Source: Sphagnum compactum (lineage: Eukaryota > Bryophyta > Sphagnopsida > Sphagnales). Taken from it: a stretch of DNA of 64,000 nt. Made by a program: the position numbers and the translations under genes. Of this stretch, positions 37,933 to 49,300 are shown piece by piece (position 1 is the stretch's first letter; each line of letters opens with the position of its first letter). The notes beneath the pieces are model-generated. The model worked only from the letters and a program-made list of their open reading frames with translations. It was not told the DNA's origin and did no database searches. The stretch lies in the NCBI GenBank assembly GCA_965153455.1, contig OZ234494.1, positions 20,398,001 through 20,462,000 on the forward strand, written 5' to 3'.

Positions 37933-38650
37933 AATGTGGTGTTGTCCAAGTTGTTGTTCCCAATAGCATACCACTTTATCCAATATCTTTTTTTGTCCAA
38001 AGGTCCACTCTAGTAACCCATATGTGTAAAAGCCAAAGAGAAAAAACCAAAATATGCATAATCAATTTTTTTGAGCATATACACTATGTAAATGTATACA
38101 CTATATTTTCTCAATGTGGTGTTGTCCAAGTTGTTGTTCCCAATAGCACACCACTTTATCCACTATCTTTTGACCAAAGGTCCACTCTAGTAACCCATAT
38201 GTGTAAAAGCCAAAGAGAAAAAACCAAAATATGCATATCAAATTTTGAGCATATACAGTATGTAAATAATGTATACATTATATTTTTCTCAATGTGGTGT
38301 TGTCCAAGTTGTTTTTCCCACTAGCACATCACTTTATCCAATATCTTTTGCCAAAGGTCCACTTTGGTAACCCATATGTGTAGTAAAGCCAAAGAGAAAG
38401 AGCCAAAATAGGTATATTAAGTTTTGGGCATATACACTATGTACATGTATACACTATATTTTTCTCAATTGTGTTGTTGTCCAAGAAGTTGTTCCCACTA
38501 GCACATCACTTTATCCAATAGGTATGTTATCCTTTTGCCCAAAGGTCTACTACTCTTGTAACCTAAAATGGGTATAATAAAATTTTGAGCCCATATGTAT
38601 GTGTAGTAAAGCCAAAGAGAAAAACCCAAAATGGGTATATTAAATTCTGA
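37933..38650. repeat. Satellite-like tandem array, about 178-bp unit
   Basis: AATGTGGTGTTGTCCAAG starts at 37933, 38113 and 38291; a variant starts at 38467, spacings of 176-180 bp. A partial, rearranged fifth unit lies at about 38560-38650. Units share AGCACACCACTTTATCCA, AAAGGTCCACTCTAGTAACC, CCATATGTGTAAAAGCCAAA and GAGCATATACACTATGTA. The first two units are nearly identical and the later ones more diverged. Confidence 0.92.
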
Positions 38651-38805
38651 GCTTGTCCAAAAGATTGAGAGATCACATTCTATGGATAGGGCAATTGAAG
38701 AAGAAGCCCATCACCAAAGAAAAAAAACAAAAGCTTTGACAACTAGAACAAGCAGTACCCACCATGAGAATACTGCCAAGAAGAAAGGCTAAATATGAAG
38801 AAGAG

Positions 38806-38835
38806 TAGGGTTTAGGGTTCAAACCCTAAACCCTA
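38806..38835. repeat. Head-to-head telomere-type inverted repeat
   Basis: TAGGGTTTAGGGTT is followed by CA and then its exact reverse complement: 14-bp arms with a 2-bp spacer. The unit is the plant telomere repeat TTTAGGG. It is too short to call a telomere fusion; it could be a paired telo-box or an insertion scar. Confidence 0.85.
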
Positions 38836-39006
38836 ATCCCAGAATAAAACATGTTGCCTTGCATGTTTGTATTTATAGGGTAAGCATCAAAATACATTCC
38901 CAAAACAGTCAGGCAAGACTCCATAATTGTAGGGTTGCATTAAGACTAAAAGTACATTGGGAAGTGGGAGGTGGAGGGGCTAACATTAGGGGAAGCCTAG
39001 GGTTGA

Positions 39007-39046
39007 TTTATCTAGGGTTTATGCATATATATAAACCCTAGATAAA
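39007..39046. repeat. Perfect hairpin with telo-box-like arms
   Basis: TTTATCTAGGGTTTAT at 39007-39022 is exactly inverted at 39031-39046 with an 8-bp spacer: 16-bp arms. ACCCTAG/CTAGGGT again resembles a telomere unit. It lies about 170 bp from the inverted repeat at 38806. Confidence 0.85.
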
Positions 39047-39159
39047 TATATATTATTACTTGGATTTTGTAAAGAAAACAAATTTTGATTGGAATTTTTC
39101 CTCTATTTTGGAAGATCGCAACATTTCCCTATTGGGTTTTAGCATGTAACAACAAAAAA

Positions 39160-39290
39160 TAAAATAAAGGATCCTTACAAAACTTTACTTTCATACCTTA
39201 TCTATCTATAGCCAAATTTTGTTAAATCTTCTTGTGAATGATTGCCAATTTGGCTACATCAAAAAATTGAAAAAAAAAACCAAAAGAAGA
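39160..39290. repeat. Dispersed palindrome-family repeat copy
   Basis: TAGCCAAATTTTGTTAAATC, then GAATGATTGCCAATTTGGCT and ACATC, then a poly-A stretch. This matches the units at 28527 and 28755 and the reverse of 37346. Confidence 0.7.
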
Positions 39291-39294
39291 CACC

Positions 39295-40005
39295 CCAGGA
39301 TTCAATGGTGAAGGTGATAGACTTTTTGATACATGAGAAGAAGGAATATTCCAATTGGCACAATCTAATAGGCTTCAAGATATATAAAAATTTGTCAATG
39401 AATAAAATGTTTATCATGGGTACATAAAGGGGGATTGTATATAGTGGTATTCTTATGAAGTTTTAGTTATTTAATCAACCTTTGAACTAAATGGTGTTTT
39501 TTTTTTTTTTCAAAATTAATTCTCATATTCCCATATTCCCACATTTGGGCTTTTGATTATTAAAAGATCTGAATTTGATGCAAAGCAAACAAATTTTTTG
39601 AAAAGAAAAAATGTGGGATAGGCTCGTGTGTTATGGTGCAAATATTCCCAAAGATTGTTTTTTGTGATTAATTTAAACCTTTTTATGAAAGGTGCATTTC
39701 AGAGAGGGGAAATAAGTGCACATGGAACTACTTCTTGTCATGGTTTATTTTAAATATAAGTTGCCCCCAAAGACATGCAAAAAATAAAATGTTCCCATGA
39801 ATATGCCCTTGCACAATGTGAGATTTTAAAAATTGAAAACAATTAAGGGGATCCACACACAAAATCTTAGGGATTAAAAAAATCATGCAAATGTATTTTT
39901 TTAAATATTTTAAAAGGCCTTTTTAAGTTAGCAAAATGGGGCATGTTGTTTAAAATGCACACTTACATGATATGTGACTAAAGAAGTTTGAAAATTTTGA
40001 TTTTC
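39295..40005. other. No gene recognised
   Basis: AT-rich sequence with short open frames only. Confidence 0.45.
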
Positions 40006-40009
40006 ATAA

Positions 40010-40523
40010 AACCCTAAACCCAAAGCCGAAGGAACCAAAGGTTATAATCAAATACCCACCCCACACAACACCAATGTAACCGGGTAGAGAACCGGAGGTT
40101 CTATGTTCCGGTTATCAAACTCACATTTTTGAGAGCCCCGCAGTTCATGCATATTTCATAACCCGGTTCTTTGAATTTTTATTTTTTTTCCGGAACTGAG
40201 GGTTACGAGTCCCCAGAATTACCACCGTGATGTTAACTACGGTTCCAGTTTCTCATAACCGCCCAGCAATAATGTAAACCCTGGGTTATTTTGTCGGGGT
40301 AAGACCTTTGAATCGAATCCGTGTTGTGCAGTTGTATGGCTTTTAGCAAAACCATCAGCTTCCCGAATCAAAGAACCGCCGGTTCTTTGGGGAACAGAAA
40401 TCACAATTGATTGAACCCGTGTGTGTGGGGGGGGGGTTTTTGAAATTCTTTTTTGGAGACCATGGTTACAAACCTTAGAACCGCCCTGATAACCATGGGG
40501 GGGTCTGTTTCATGTTTCTTATA

Positions 40524-40555
<32 letters not shown>

Positions 40556-41100
40556 GCCCAACTGATGCAATTTTGTACCTTCAAAATTTGTATTACCAGA
40601 GAGCATTGTTGTTGGCAGTTCAAAACTGCCAGTTCTGGTTTTTTGAACTATTTCCAAAAATCGAAGAACCGTCAGCTCCGGTTTTGAACCCTTCGGTGGT
40701 CTCATATATAGAGAAGCGTTATAATATATTTAATTTACTAATACACAGAGGGTGTTGAATAAGCTCTCCCGTGTGTAGGTGGTGTACGGAAACGCTGTGA
40801 AATTGCTGAATTTGGTGATCTGAATTTTTTTAAATAAAAAAGAAATTATGTTGAGCGAACTAATAATTTAAATGTGTAAGTAGGGTTTGATAGGGTTTTG
40901 AGAGAATTTCAAAGCATCAATGAAAATGTTAGAAAGGAACCACATTTTTCAATGTTTAGCGGAATAGGGGTTGTGTGTTGTGTGTAAGTCTGAAGATAAT
41001 TTTTTAATGTTTTCAAAGCAATGGGGTTGCTGGATTTGGTGATCTGAATTTTTTTCAAAAAAACCTCAAAATCGGAGAACCATCATCGGTCAAAACCGTG
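40010..41100. other. GC-richer island with recurring 'AACCGCC/ACCGG' phrases
   Basis: Phrases such as ACCGGTTCTTTG, AGAACCG and AACCGCCCTGATA recur on both strands. Several match the tandem units at 41145-41475, for example TTAGAACCGCCCTGATAACC near 40475. No coding frame is supported. It looks like a decayed repeat cluster. Confidence 0.5.
40528..40555. repeat. Poly-C tract (28 C)
   Basis: Uninterrupted run of 28 C, the longest homopolymer in the window. It produces an artefactual glycine-rich minus-strand open frame. Confidence 0.9.
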
Positions 41101-41102
41101 AT

Positions 41103-41138
<36 letters not shown>

Positions 41139-41144
41139 GAACCC

Positions 41145-41475
41145 ACCCCACCCATTCTTTTGATTGTTTCAGAACTGCCCACTATGAATCCTAAGAACCG
41201 CCCTGATACCCTCCGGGTGTCTGTTCCGAGGGAGTTTCCAATGACCCTCATCCCACACACTGCGCAATAAGACCCTTCCAACACACAAAAAAGAAAAAAA
41301 GAAAAAAGGCACAACTTCCCATTCTTTTGATCGTTTCAGAACAGCAGCTATGAATGCCAAGAACCGCACTGATACCCGCCGGGGGTCTTTTCCCGAGGAA
41401 GTTTCCAATAACCGTCCCCCCACACTGCTTCAGAAGACACCCTTCTTCTAACACACAAAAAGCACAACTTCCTTT
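41145..41475. repeat. Tandem duplication, about 173 bp
   Basis: Two units share CCCATTCTTTTGAT.GTTTC, AAGAACCGC.CTGATACCC, GAGG.AGTTTCCAAT and CTAACACACAAAA-like ends. An (AT)n microsatellite (41103-41133) lies immediately before. The minus-strand open frames through this region follow the repeat and are rejected as genes. Confidence 0.8.
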
Positions 41476-41599
41476 TGAGTGGAAGGGGCCCAAATTCACA
41501 CCTGTGCTCAACAACACCACCACCAACAACAAGAATAGTGGGAGCTTGATGAGGAAGAAAGGAGAACCTTGGGTTTGTTAGGCTTGGATGAAGCTTGGA

Positions 41600-42050
41600 A
41601 AAATCTAAAGGGAGATGAGGCATTTGATGATGGGTTTGTCTTTGTAATTTTGGGTGGAAACAATTGTTGTGGGTTGTGGGGAAGGTGGGTGGTGATGGTG
41701 AAGAAGATGGTGAAGTTTTGATGTGTAAGTTGTTGTTTTGTTCCAGTGTGCATTGGGTTCCAGTTTTGAAGTGCAGAGGAGGAGTAGTAGTGGGGGGAGT
41801 GACTTGTTGTGTGCACAAAACTGTAAGGGGGAGAAAGGGTTGAAGAGCAATGTAGCAGAAGATCCTTTTGTTGTTTGTTGTTGTTGTAGTTCTTGTGCAC
41901 AACAGAGGGGAAAGTAGACCTGTTAAATAAGAAGATCCTTTTGTTGTTGTTATTGTTTTTGTTGTGTGTTTTGTGCACAACAACAGAAGGGGGAGGGAGG
42001 GGGGAGAAGTAGACCTGTTGAAGAGCAATGTAGTAGAAGATCCAGTGGGT
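41600..42050. repeat. GTT-rich repeat region upstream of the BRX-like gene
   Basis: Units containing AGAAGATCCTTTTGTTGTT, TTGTGCACAACA, AAGTAGACCTGTT and GAAGAGCAATGTAG recur at about 41830, 41905 and 42010, with (GTT)n stretches between. The region may belong to the promoter or 5' UTR of the BRX-like gene at 42280. A 273-codon minus-strand frame across it is rich in Thr, Ser, Leu and Pro because of this composition. Confidence 0.65.
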
Positions 42051-42279
42051 GGTCGAGCTTTAGTGGCAGGGGAAGACGAGGAAGAGGCAGCTTTGTGGGT
42101 AAGCAAGAGAGAAGCTGGTTTTGTGGAAACAATACAACAGTGAGTTGGAGCCAAGAGCTTGAAAAGCAACTAGCAAGAATCAAAGAAGAACTTAGAAGAC
42201 CTCACCTTATGCATCATAGTGTGTGCAGCGAGCGAGACAGAGAGAGAGAGAGAGAAGTATCTTCATTTGAAGAAAACAA

Positions 42280-44546
42280 ATGTCGAGCCGATTTCTAGCT
42301 TGCATAGGTCCCACTACTAGTTTGGACGAACCCATCGACTCCAACCATGGCGAGAACACGAGCTGCGACTACAGACCCGACTTGCAGAGACTGAAATCCT
42401 TCACTTGTCAGGTCAGCAGCTATCAAAGCTTTACTGTGGACCTCTCTCTCTCTCTCTCTCAGAAAAGAACTCAACTAAAAAAAGTGAGGGTTGTGATTTT
42501 GATCTGAGAACAGAAGTCCGAGAACTCAACTCTCTTGTGCTCTCTGGGATTTGTGATGGGTCTTTCTTTTGCAGCTGAAGGAGTTAGCATCGAAGGTGAC
42601 TGCAAGTGCATACAAGCTCTCATGTAGTAGGCCTTGCACAGCGTCTGTGTATGACCAGGAGGCAGCTCAAGCAGTTCAATATCGAGCTGCTCCCGCAGTG
42701 GTGTCAGAATATTCTCCTAGAGACGTTCACAGTGGCGAATTCTCTTTGCCATCACCCCGTTATCACTATACTATTAACCCTCTCAAAGAAGATGAGAGCA
42801 CAGCTCCTTCCTGTACTGCAGTTTTGCATGGCTCATCAATGGCAGATCACAAGCACCATGTAAGTTTCTGCAAGTCCCGAAACACTCTTCATTGCTGTCA
42901 TGATTGCCTCATGAGATATGCATCTTCTTCATTGCCAGTTTGGTGGTGATACATCTGACTCTGCCGGTGAAACCATGCCCAGTGATGAGAGTGAGGAAAT
43001 GGGTAGTGCTCAAATTTTGCTTCTTTTATTGTTTTTGCAGAGCAAGAAGAATTGGACACAGTATCGAAGTCAAGAGAAGAGTGGTGAACAGGTGGGAAGA
43101 AATGGGGTTGCAGTTAGAGCAGCTGGTGCAGAACAATATTCCAACATTTCACATAGCAACATGGGACATATGGGAGGACCATGTCTTCCAGGGAAGGAGT
43201 GGTTTTCCCAAGTAGAACTCGGAGTGTTTATCACATTTGTCACCTTGTCCAATGGTTGCAATGCTTTCAAGCGCATCCGATTCAGGTAGTACACTCACCT
43301 GCCTGCCTGCCCTGTGTTGTGTGAATGTCTTTAGCAATAACAAGGTACTCCTATTGATTACAACCAAACTTCCAATGAAGATAGACAGAACAAGCTAACA
43401 CCAATCGCCACCCATGCTGCAACTCAGATATTTCTGTTTTACACATTTTCTCCTGTTGGGTGGTTGAACTGAACTGAGACAACATGGTGATTTTGTTGCA
43501 ATTAGCATCTTGATCAGTATGTAGATGAATTTTGACTCCGGTACATGTGCAGAGTTTATTAAAACATTTGTTAGCCTAACCGGTAATTTGAGTGAATTTT
43601 CTGATGAAGAACTTGTTTTCATGCAGCCGTGACATCTTCAGTAAAAAGGAAGCGGAATCCTGGTGGACAGAGAATGGGAATCATGTTCGTGCAATCTATA
43701 ATGTACCTCCTTTTCAACAAACAGTGACAAATGATCGCATTTCAAGTTCAGAAGATGAGGTACAGATTCATCATGTTCTCAAGATTTTGCATAACAACCA
43801 GTATCTATATTTCACCAGGATGGTGATTCATGAGGACGAGTTATTTCCTGAGATTTTCCTAGATTTTTTGCAAAACAGATTGATGGGTGTTTTGTATGTC
43901 TGGACAGATCTCAGGAGCATCAGCTTATGCAACTCCTGCCTACAGCCCAAGGGGTTCACAAGTCTTATCCCGAGGAGATTCAATGAAAAGTTCCAGAAAA
44001 GGCTTCAGCAGTTTGGAGGTGTTGGCATTGAGAGATGGTGCTGGCACAATAAAAGCAGCAACTTTTACAGATGACAGGCCTGACGAAGCAGAAGCCCGTG
44101 AGAGTGACGAATGCAGTGAGAATACATGTGATGAAAGGGATGAGAACTCATGGGTGGAGGAAGATGTTCCAGGTGTCTACCTCACACTGATGAACTTGCC
44201 AGGCGGTGGGAGGGATTTGAAGAGAGTGAGATTCAGGTAACCCATCTGTTTTAACCCTGTTTCTTGCTTTCAGAGTGCAGCAGATAGAGAGCATTTGAGA
44301 TCAATGAGTTTGGCAATCATCCCAGATTCAAACACCAGAATCCAATTGGGAAGGTGACATAGATCCAGAGAAAAGCTCATGAATGTTATGTTGCTCTTGA
44401 GGTCCCGAATCTGAGGCGTTGTCAAACTGTAGATAGTTGACATACTGGGTGCACTGCTGTGTGGCAGCCGTGAGAAATTCACTGAAAAGCAAGCAAAGAT
44501 TTGGTGGGATGAGAATCGCAGTCGGATACACATGCAATACATGTGA
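42280..44546 (+). CDS. BREVIS RADIX-like protein with two BRX domains
   Basis: Plant-specific BRX family, plasma-membrane and nuclear regulators of cell growth, vascular development and polarity in Arabidopsis. Coding exons: 42280-42411, 42575-42859, 43041-43285, 43627-43759, 43908-44236, 44468-44546; 400 residues, a little longer than Arabidopsis BRX. Exon 3 may instead start at 42939, adding 34 residues in frame. An N-terminal Cys-containing segment (MSSRFLACIG) and the motif LKELASKVTASAYK match the family's conserved N-terminus, where palmitoylation is known. BRX domain 1 (about 190-247) has EWFSQVELGVFITF, RIRFSRDIF and SWW. BRX domain 2 (about 345-400) has SWVEEDVPGVYLTL, RVRFSREKF and IWWDENRSRI. 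Both domains are split at the same FS junction by an intron. The gene converges on AP-2 mu. A GA tract at 42237-42254 lies just upstream. Confidence 0.93.
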
Positions 44547-46311
44547 CTCAGATGGCCCTCTATTCTAATTTGAACTTTCCACAGACATCTGAACTGGTAA
44601 TATTTCTGTCCTTTCATTGCTGCACTATTACAAAGGCGTTGACACTCGCTTGATGGCAGGTAGAGTTGTATCCCCTTGACTTCATCCAAGGTTATCATCA
44701 TTGTGTGTCTCTCCACAACCTAGATTTATGTACCTATATGAAAGCAAAAGAGTGTTTCAGAATAGAGGAAAATTCGAGAAGTTTTGCACCAAACCTTGGG
44801 GTTAGTTAGCAGTGTGTTGAAATGTGCGGATTGCCTCATGTTTCTTTTGAAAGTAGACTAATTTGCAAGTCTGATAAAAGGTCGATTGTAGCTTGTAGGC
44901 TTACAGCAATTGCAATTCTCAGGACAGCACTCTGTTGTGTTTTGTACATCTCATCTATAACTGGCAAAATCCATAGCCCTTTAGTTGAAACATAAAACAA
45001 AGCACAGATGGCAAAATCCATAGCCCTTTGGTTGAAACATAAAACAATGCACAGGTAGTGAACATGGAATCATGTTGACCTAGCAATTAAGGAACTTAAC
45101 TCAGCAAAAGATGCAGAAAAAGAACAGTATGTGCAAACTGGGAAAGTAAATAGGGCTTGAAGATTCTGGAGAAATCAACCAAACTTGTAGTGATATACCT
45201 CCGGTCCAAAGGGTAAGATTGAAAGAGAAAATGAAACAGATCAATGACACCCAATGAAAATCTTGTAGAAAAATCAGAATGATACCAGTGTAAACTGCAA
45301 ATGGAGATTTCTTGAGGCCAGTACAAGGGCTCTTACATCAACTTTATGGAGGCAAATACACTGCACACACACCTTGTGGATTTTTTGGTCCTGAAACCAT
45401 CAGTGATGTCGTCTTGGTCTTGCAGTTTAACCTTTCATGACCAAACAAAGTGAACACACCCAACTGCAATGATCTTCTTCTACCAACATCAGATTAATGT
45501 TGGCAAACACAGGAAAAAGGCCAGCAAATGCTCTTTTATCTGTAAGGATAATGACAAACTCACAAAAATCAAGTTTACATGCTCATGGCCACAACCAAAG
45601 AGAACTACAACCCATCCTTGAGCAAAATGGAGAATGAATGTGTGAACCTTTGCACATTTCATAAGAGCTGGCACCAAATTGCAGGTTTCAAAACCATGAT
45701 TGACCAGATGAACAAGCATCGGAGCTGCCAACTGCCCAATTCTACTCCAATAGTCTGCTGTATTCTGAGAGCACAATGTAAGGAGAGAGCTTTCTTGAGT
45801 CAGCTGTCTTGAGTAGCATTCTAAGCTGTGCTGGTTTCAGAGAATTTTGAGATGTGAATGATGGCATGACACAAAGCTACGCACACCACATTGTCAATGG
45901 TGACCAATATGTCATTCCATGATTACCACTTCAAAAAGGAAGTTTGAATAAGAGAATGTCCTACAGGCAGCCTTCTCTGAATAGAGAACCATAAATGCTA
46001 ATCTTGGTAGCCCTACTGTACACAACTGCCCACACAGTGTGGCCAAGTTGTCACCCAAACATACTGAATTCCTGCTAGTATCCAAATCTAGGACAGGAGA
46101 GAGAGACACTAAAACCTCTACTGAAGACTGAAATGGGACAGTTCAAGTGCTGAATCCATGCACCCTTCTATCTAGGTGGGGCATACATTTATCCACAAAT
46201 GAGGCACCTCAAGTGTGAACCTTATACAACCAAGGGAAAAAAATGATTTCTTAGCAAGAAATACCCTCGTCGGCATCAACAATTCTTCAAAACCTGGAAA
46301 GGGATGGAACC
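44547..46311. other. Convergent intergenic region between the BRX-like and AP-2 mu genes
   Basis: Should hold both 3' UTRs. A 47-bp tandem duplication at 44963-45056 repeats GGCAAAATCCATAGCCCTTT. No further gene, RNA or mobile element is recognised. Confidence 0.6.
44963..45056. repeat. Two-copy tandem duplication, 47 bp
   Basis: GGCAAAATCCATAGCCCTTT then GTTGAAACATAAAACAA starts at 44963 and again at 45010 with only a few differences. Confidence 0.9.
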
Positions 46312-49300
46312 TCAGCACCGGATCTCATATGAGCCTGCCTTTGTAATATAACGAACCCACTCAACTGTGTTGTAACCACTTTTCTCCCACACCTGCTCAA
46401 AAATCACAACACGGCAGTAAGCAAAAAATTGTTTAGGGTGGCTGGTAATCTCACATCTGCAGTGATATAGATCACACTTCCTGGACAAAAAAGAGAACTC
46501 AAAGAGAAAAGTTTCCATGTAAGTGCTTACTTTCAAGAAGCGAACCCGTAGGCCTGAGGCAGTGAACATTGGAACCTGCAATTTACATGAAAAATGAAGT
46601 TAACAGATGCCCAACTCATGATGCTCAGATGAGGAGCATCTAGAACAGTACTCTGTGCTGGTACTGCTTTTCCTCCATGGTGAGACCTTTGTGTAAGACC
46701 TTTATGACTTCATGAAAGGCTCAAACTTCAACCAAGATCACTGAACACCTCACCAGGGAGGAGTGGAAGTGACAAAGAACTCCTACTTGTTACTGCCTCA
46801 TTTTCATGAATGGCCCCTAGCTGAATAACTACTTGTAACACCTGAATACAAAAGTTAGCCACACTGTAATATGTGCATATTAAGGTGCTTTGAGGAGATT
46901 AGAAACCTGAAATTCCATTTGAATAGGGGGCCTGGTCCATGACTTTTTTTCTTCCATAGTAGATATGAGCTCAACTTCTGCACTCATAGTTAGCTCTGTT
47001 TGTCCTGGAAATTTCCTAACTCTGCACATCAAAGCAGAATGGTGAGTACTTGAACATTCAAAACCAAAGGAACTGAAATCATCGAGACTGATCCTAGAAC
47101 AATAAAAGCTCAGTGTACTCAAAAGGTCTACCTCTTACAAAACCATTGAATATCCAGCTTTGATACAGGTTTTAAAGGAAAGGAGAAAAAATCTCACTTC
47201 CAAACCAAGCAATCGAGTGCTGCATTATATTTGGCTCTGCCAGATGTCACCTGGAAATTGGCCTTTGCTGTGTGCTTTGGTACTGGCACCTTGACCACAA
47301 CCCCAAGTGCAAACATCCTGGCTCCAAACACACTCTTTACCTGTGTCTCCTCCCACACAATTAAACAAATCAGAAAGTCTCCTTCAACCTGCAGCAGTTT
47401 CAAAGTAACACATTTACGAGGAGATTCAAACATACAGAGCTCTCTTGATCCAGACCAGCTTCCACTTGCCAGCACCAGACATATCTCATGGGGTGTACAT
47501 AGCTACAAAGGTTGCAAAGGAGTGACTCAAAACCAGGATATCAAATCTTTCAGAAAGATTCACGCCCAGAAAGTCCTATTTTGTTGGCAGGATGACAAGG
47601 ACCAAGCACAATGGAAAGTCATACATAGTATGGATTATCACAAACCTTGACATTAACCTCCATCCGCGTCCGCCCCAACTCCTTGATGCTAGGAAGCACC
47701 CGAAATGGTAGATTTATACCATCTGTAATCCGGTATCTGCAACATCATTCAAGAAGCTGATTTAGTGCTGTATGCCCAAGATAGAAATGACATACCTGGA
47801 GCTCACAAGAGAATAATATGATGATATATAATTGAAAGACATATGTCCTTACCAATGTGCTCAACATACAAGATGTTCACTCAAAATTGTTAGAATATCA
47901 TCCAGCAAAGAAAACCTCATGCACCATCTATTTGCCAGCCATATAAGCAATTCCAAATACTTATGACTGCCTCTTGGGCTTAGAAAGGGGTGACTGAAAG
48001 GAGAAGCAACTCACTTCATCAGCTCAAATTCTCCATCAGGTGGGACAAAGCTCACTGTCTTCTCTGTATTGAACCTTGTAAGGTTGACACATTGGTGAAA
48101 TGTGACATCATCAAGCTCTATTGTCTTGCCACTGTTGCAGACAGGAAAAACATTCACCAGAATGAATAATTGAGACTCCAACTCCTCATAAGTTGTCATA
48201 AGAAAACCACACTTTCCTGTTCAAGTCTCAGCAAGTCTAAGCTTGGACTGAGTAATTCTTCCATTGAACATTTCACTCCCTACTCAAAGGCCATACATGA
48301 AGTGCAACCAACCTTCTTGATGGTCGAGCCTTTGCCTCAGCTTCCTTTTCTAAACCGATTTTGTCATTAAGTCCAAGCTTCAAATCAGGCATGCCAGAAA
48401 GAAAACATTTCATCAAAATCCTTCCAGTCACATCGCATTGCAAAGTGGTGCCTGAAAAATGGGCAAACCTTTCATTAGATGCACACCAAACTGTTTGAGC
48501 TGATGGCACACTTCTGCATGCTGGCAGAGGTCAGAAACAGAAAAAGTGTGCAATATGCTGATCAAAGCACATGTATAAGAAGAGAGATATTATGGGAGAG
48601 ACAATTCAATCTGCAAAATTCATTGTCTTAAAACCAACGTTTTCTCTCCATAAGCATTGACGTGATGTACATTCTCTGGCTGATCCAAAACTCACCCTTT
48701 TGTGACATGAGCAAGTTGACGCTTTCCACAATATCCAGGAACACCTGTGCTCCCATTTTCATCCGACATCTTGTTCATTAGACCATGATAGAGTGCTAGT
48801 ATACATTGGATCCTTTGCCTCAGCTTTCTTTTCTAAACTAGCGATCTCCCAATGGACCCAACCAACAAATTACAGTTCTGGAGCATACCTCATTCTTCTT
48901 GTACACAAGCCCTTCCCGTCGCCAACCCACAGCTCCTGTAACTTGCAGTGTTGCATTGGCAGGTGTTCTTATATCTTGTGGCTGCACATAATCAAACAGT
49001 AAAAACAAGACACCCAAAAATGGAAAACCAAAAAGAAACTTAAACTAATCCAAAATACCTTTGAAGAAGAAAACCTCAAAAGAGGTGCAAAAATTCACAA
49101 GACTTAAGCTGCCTCATGTCAATGACACACAAGAGCATCCAAAGTTGGCATCCATTTGGATATGTGTCTGTGACACAGGCTTATGCTTTTCCAACAAGAA
49201 TGTCTATCTCATCACACATCACAAGCATACCTACCTTAGAGAAATGACATTTCAGTTCCATTTGTGAAGATTGAATGGATACTCATCATGGAAATTGGGC

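Noticed and set aside
38806-38835. Interstitial telomere or chromosome fusion point
   Set aside because: Only about two telomere units per arm; far too short for a fused telomere.
41348-42169. 273-codon minus-strand frame upstream of the BRX-like gene
   Set aside because: Composed of Thr/Ser/Leu/Pro/Asn from GTT-rich and tandemly repeated DNA; overlaps 173-bp repeat units and shows no domain.
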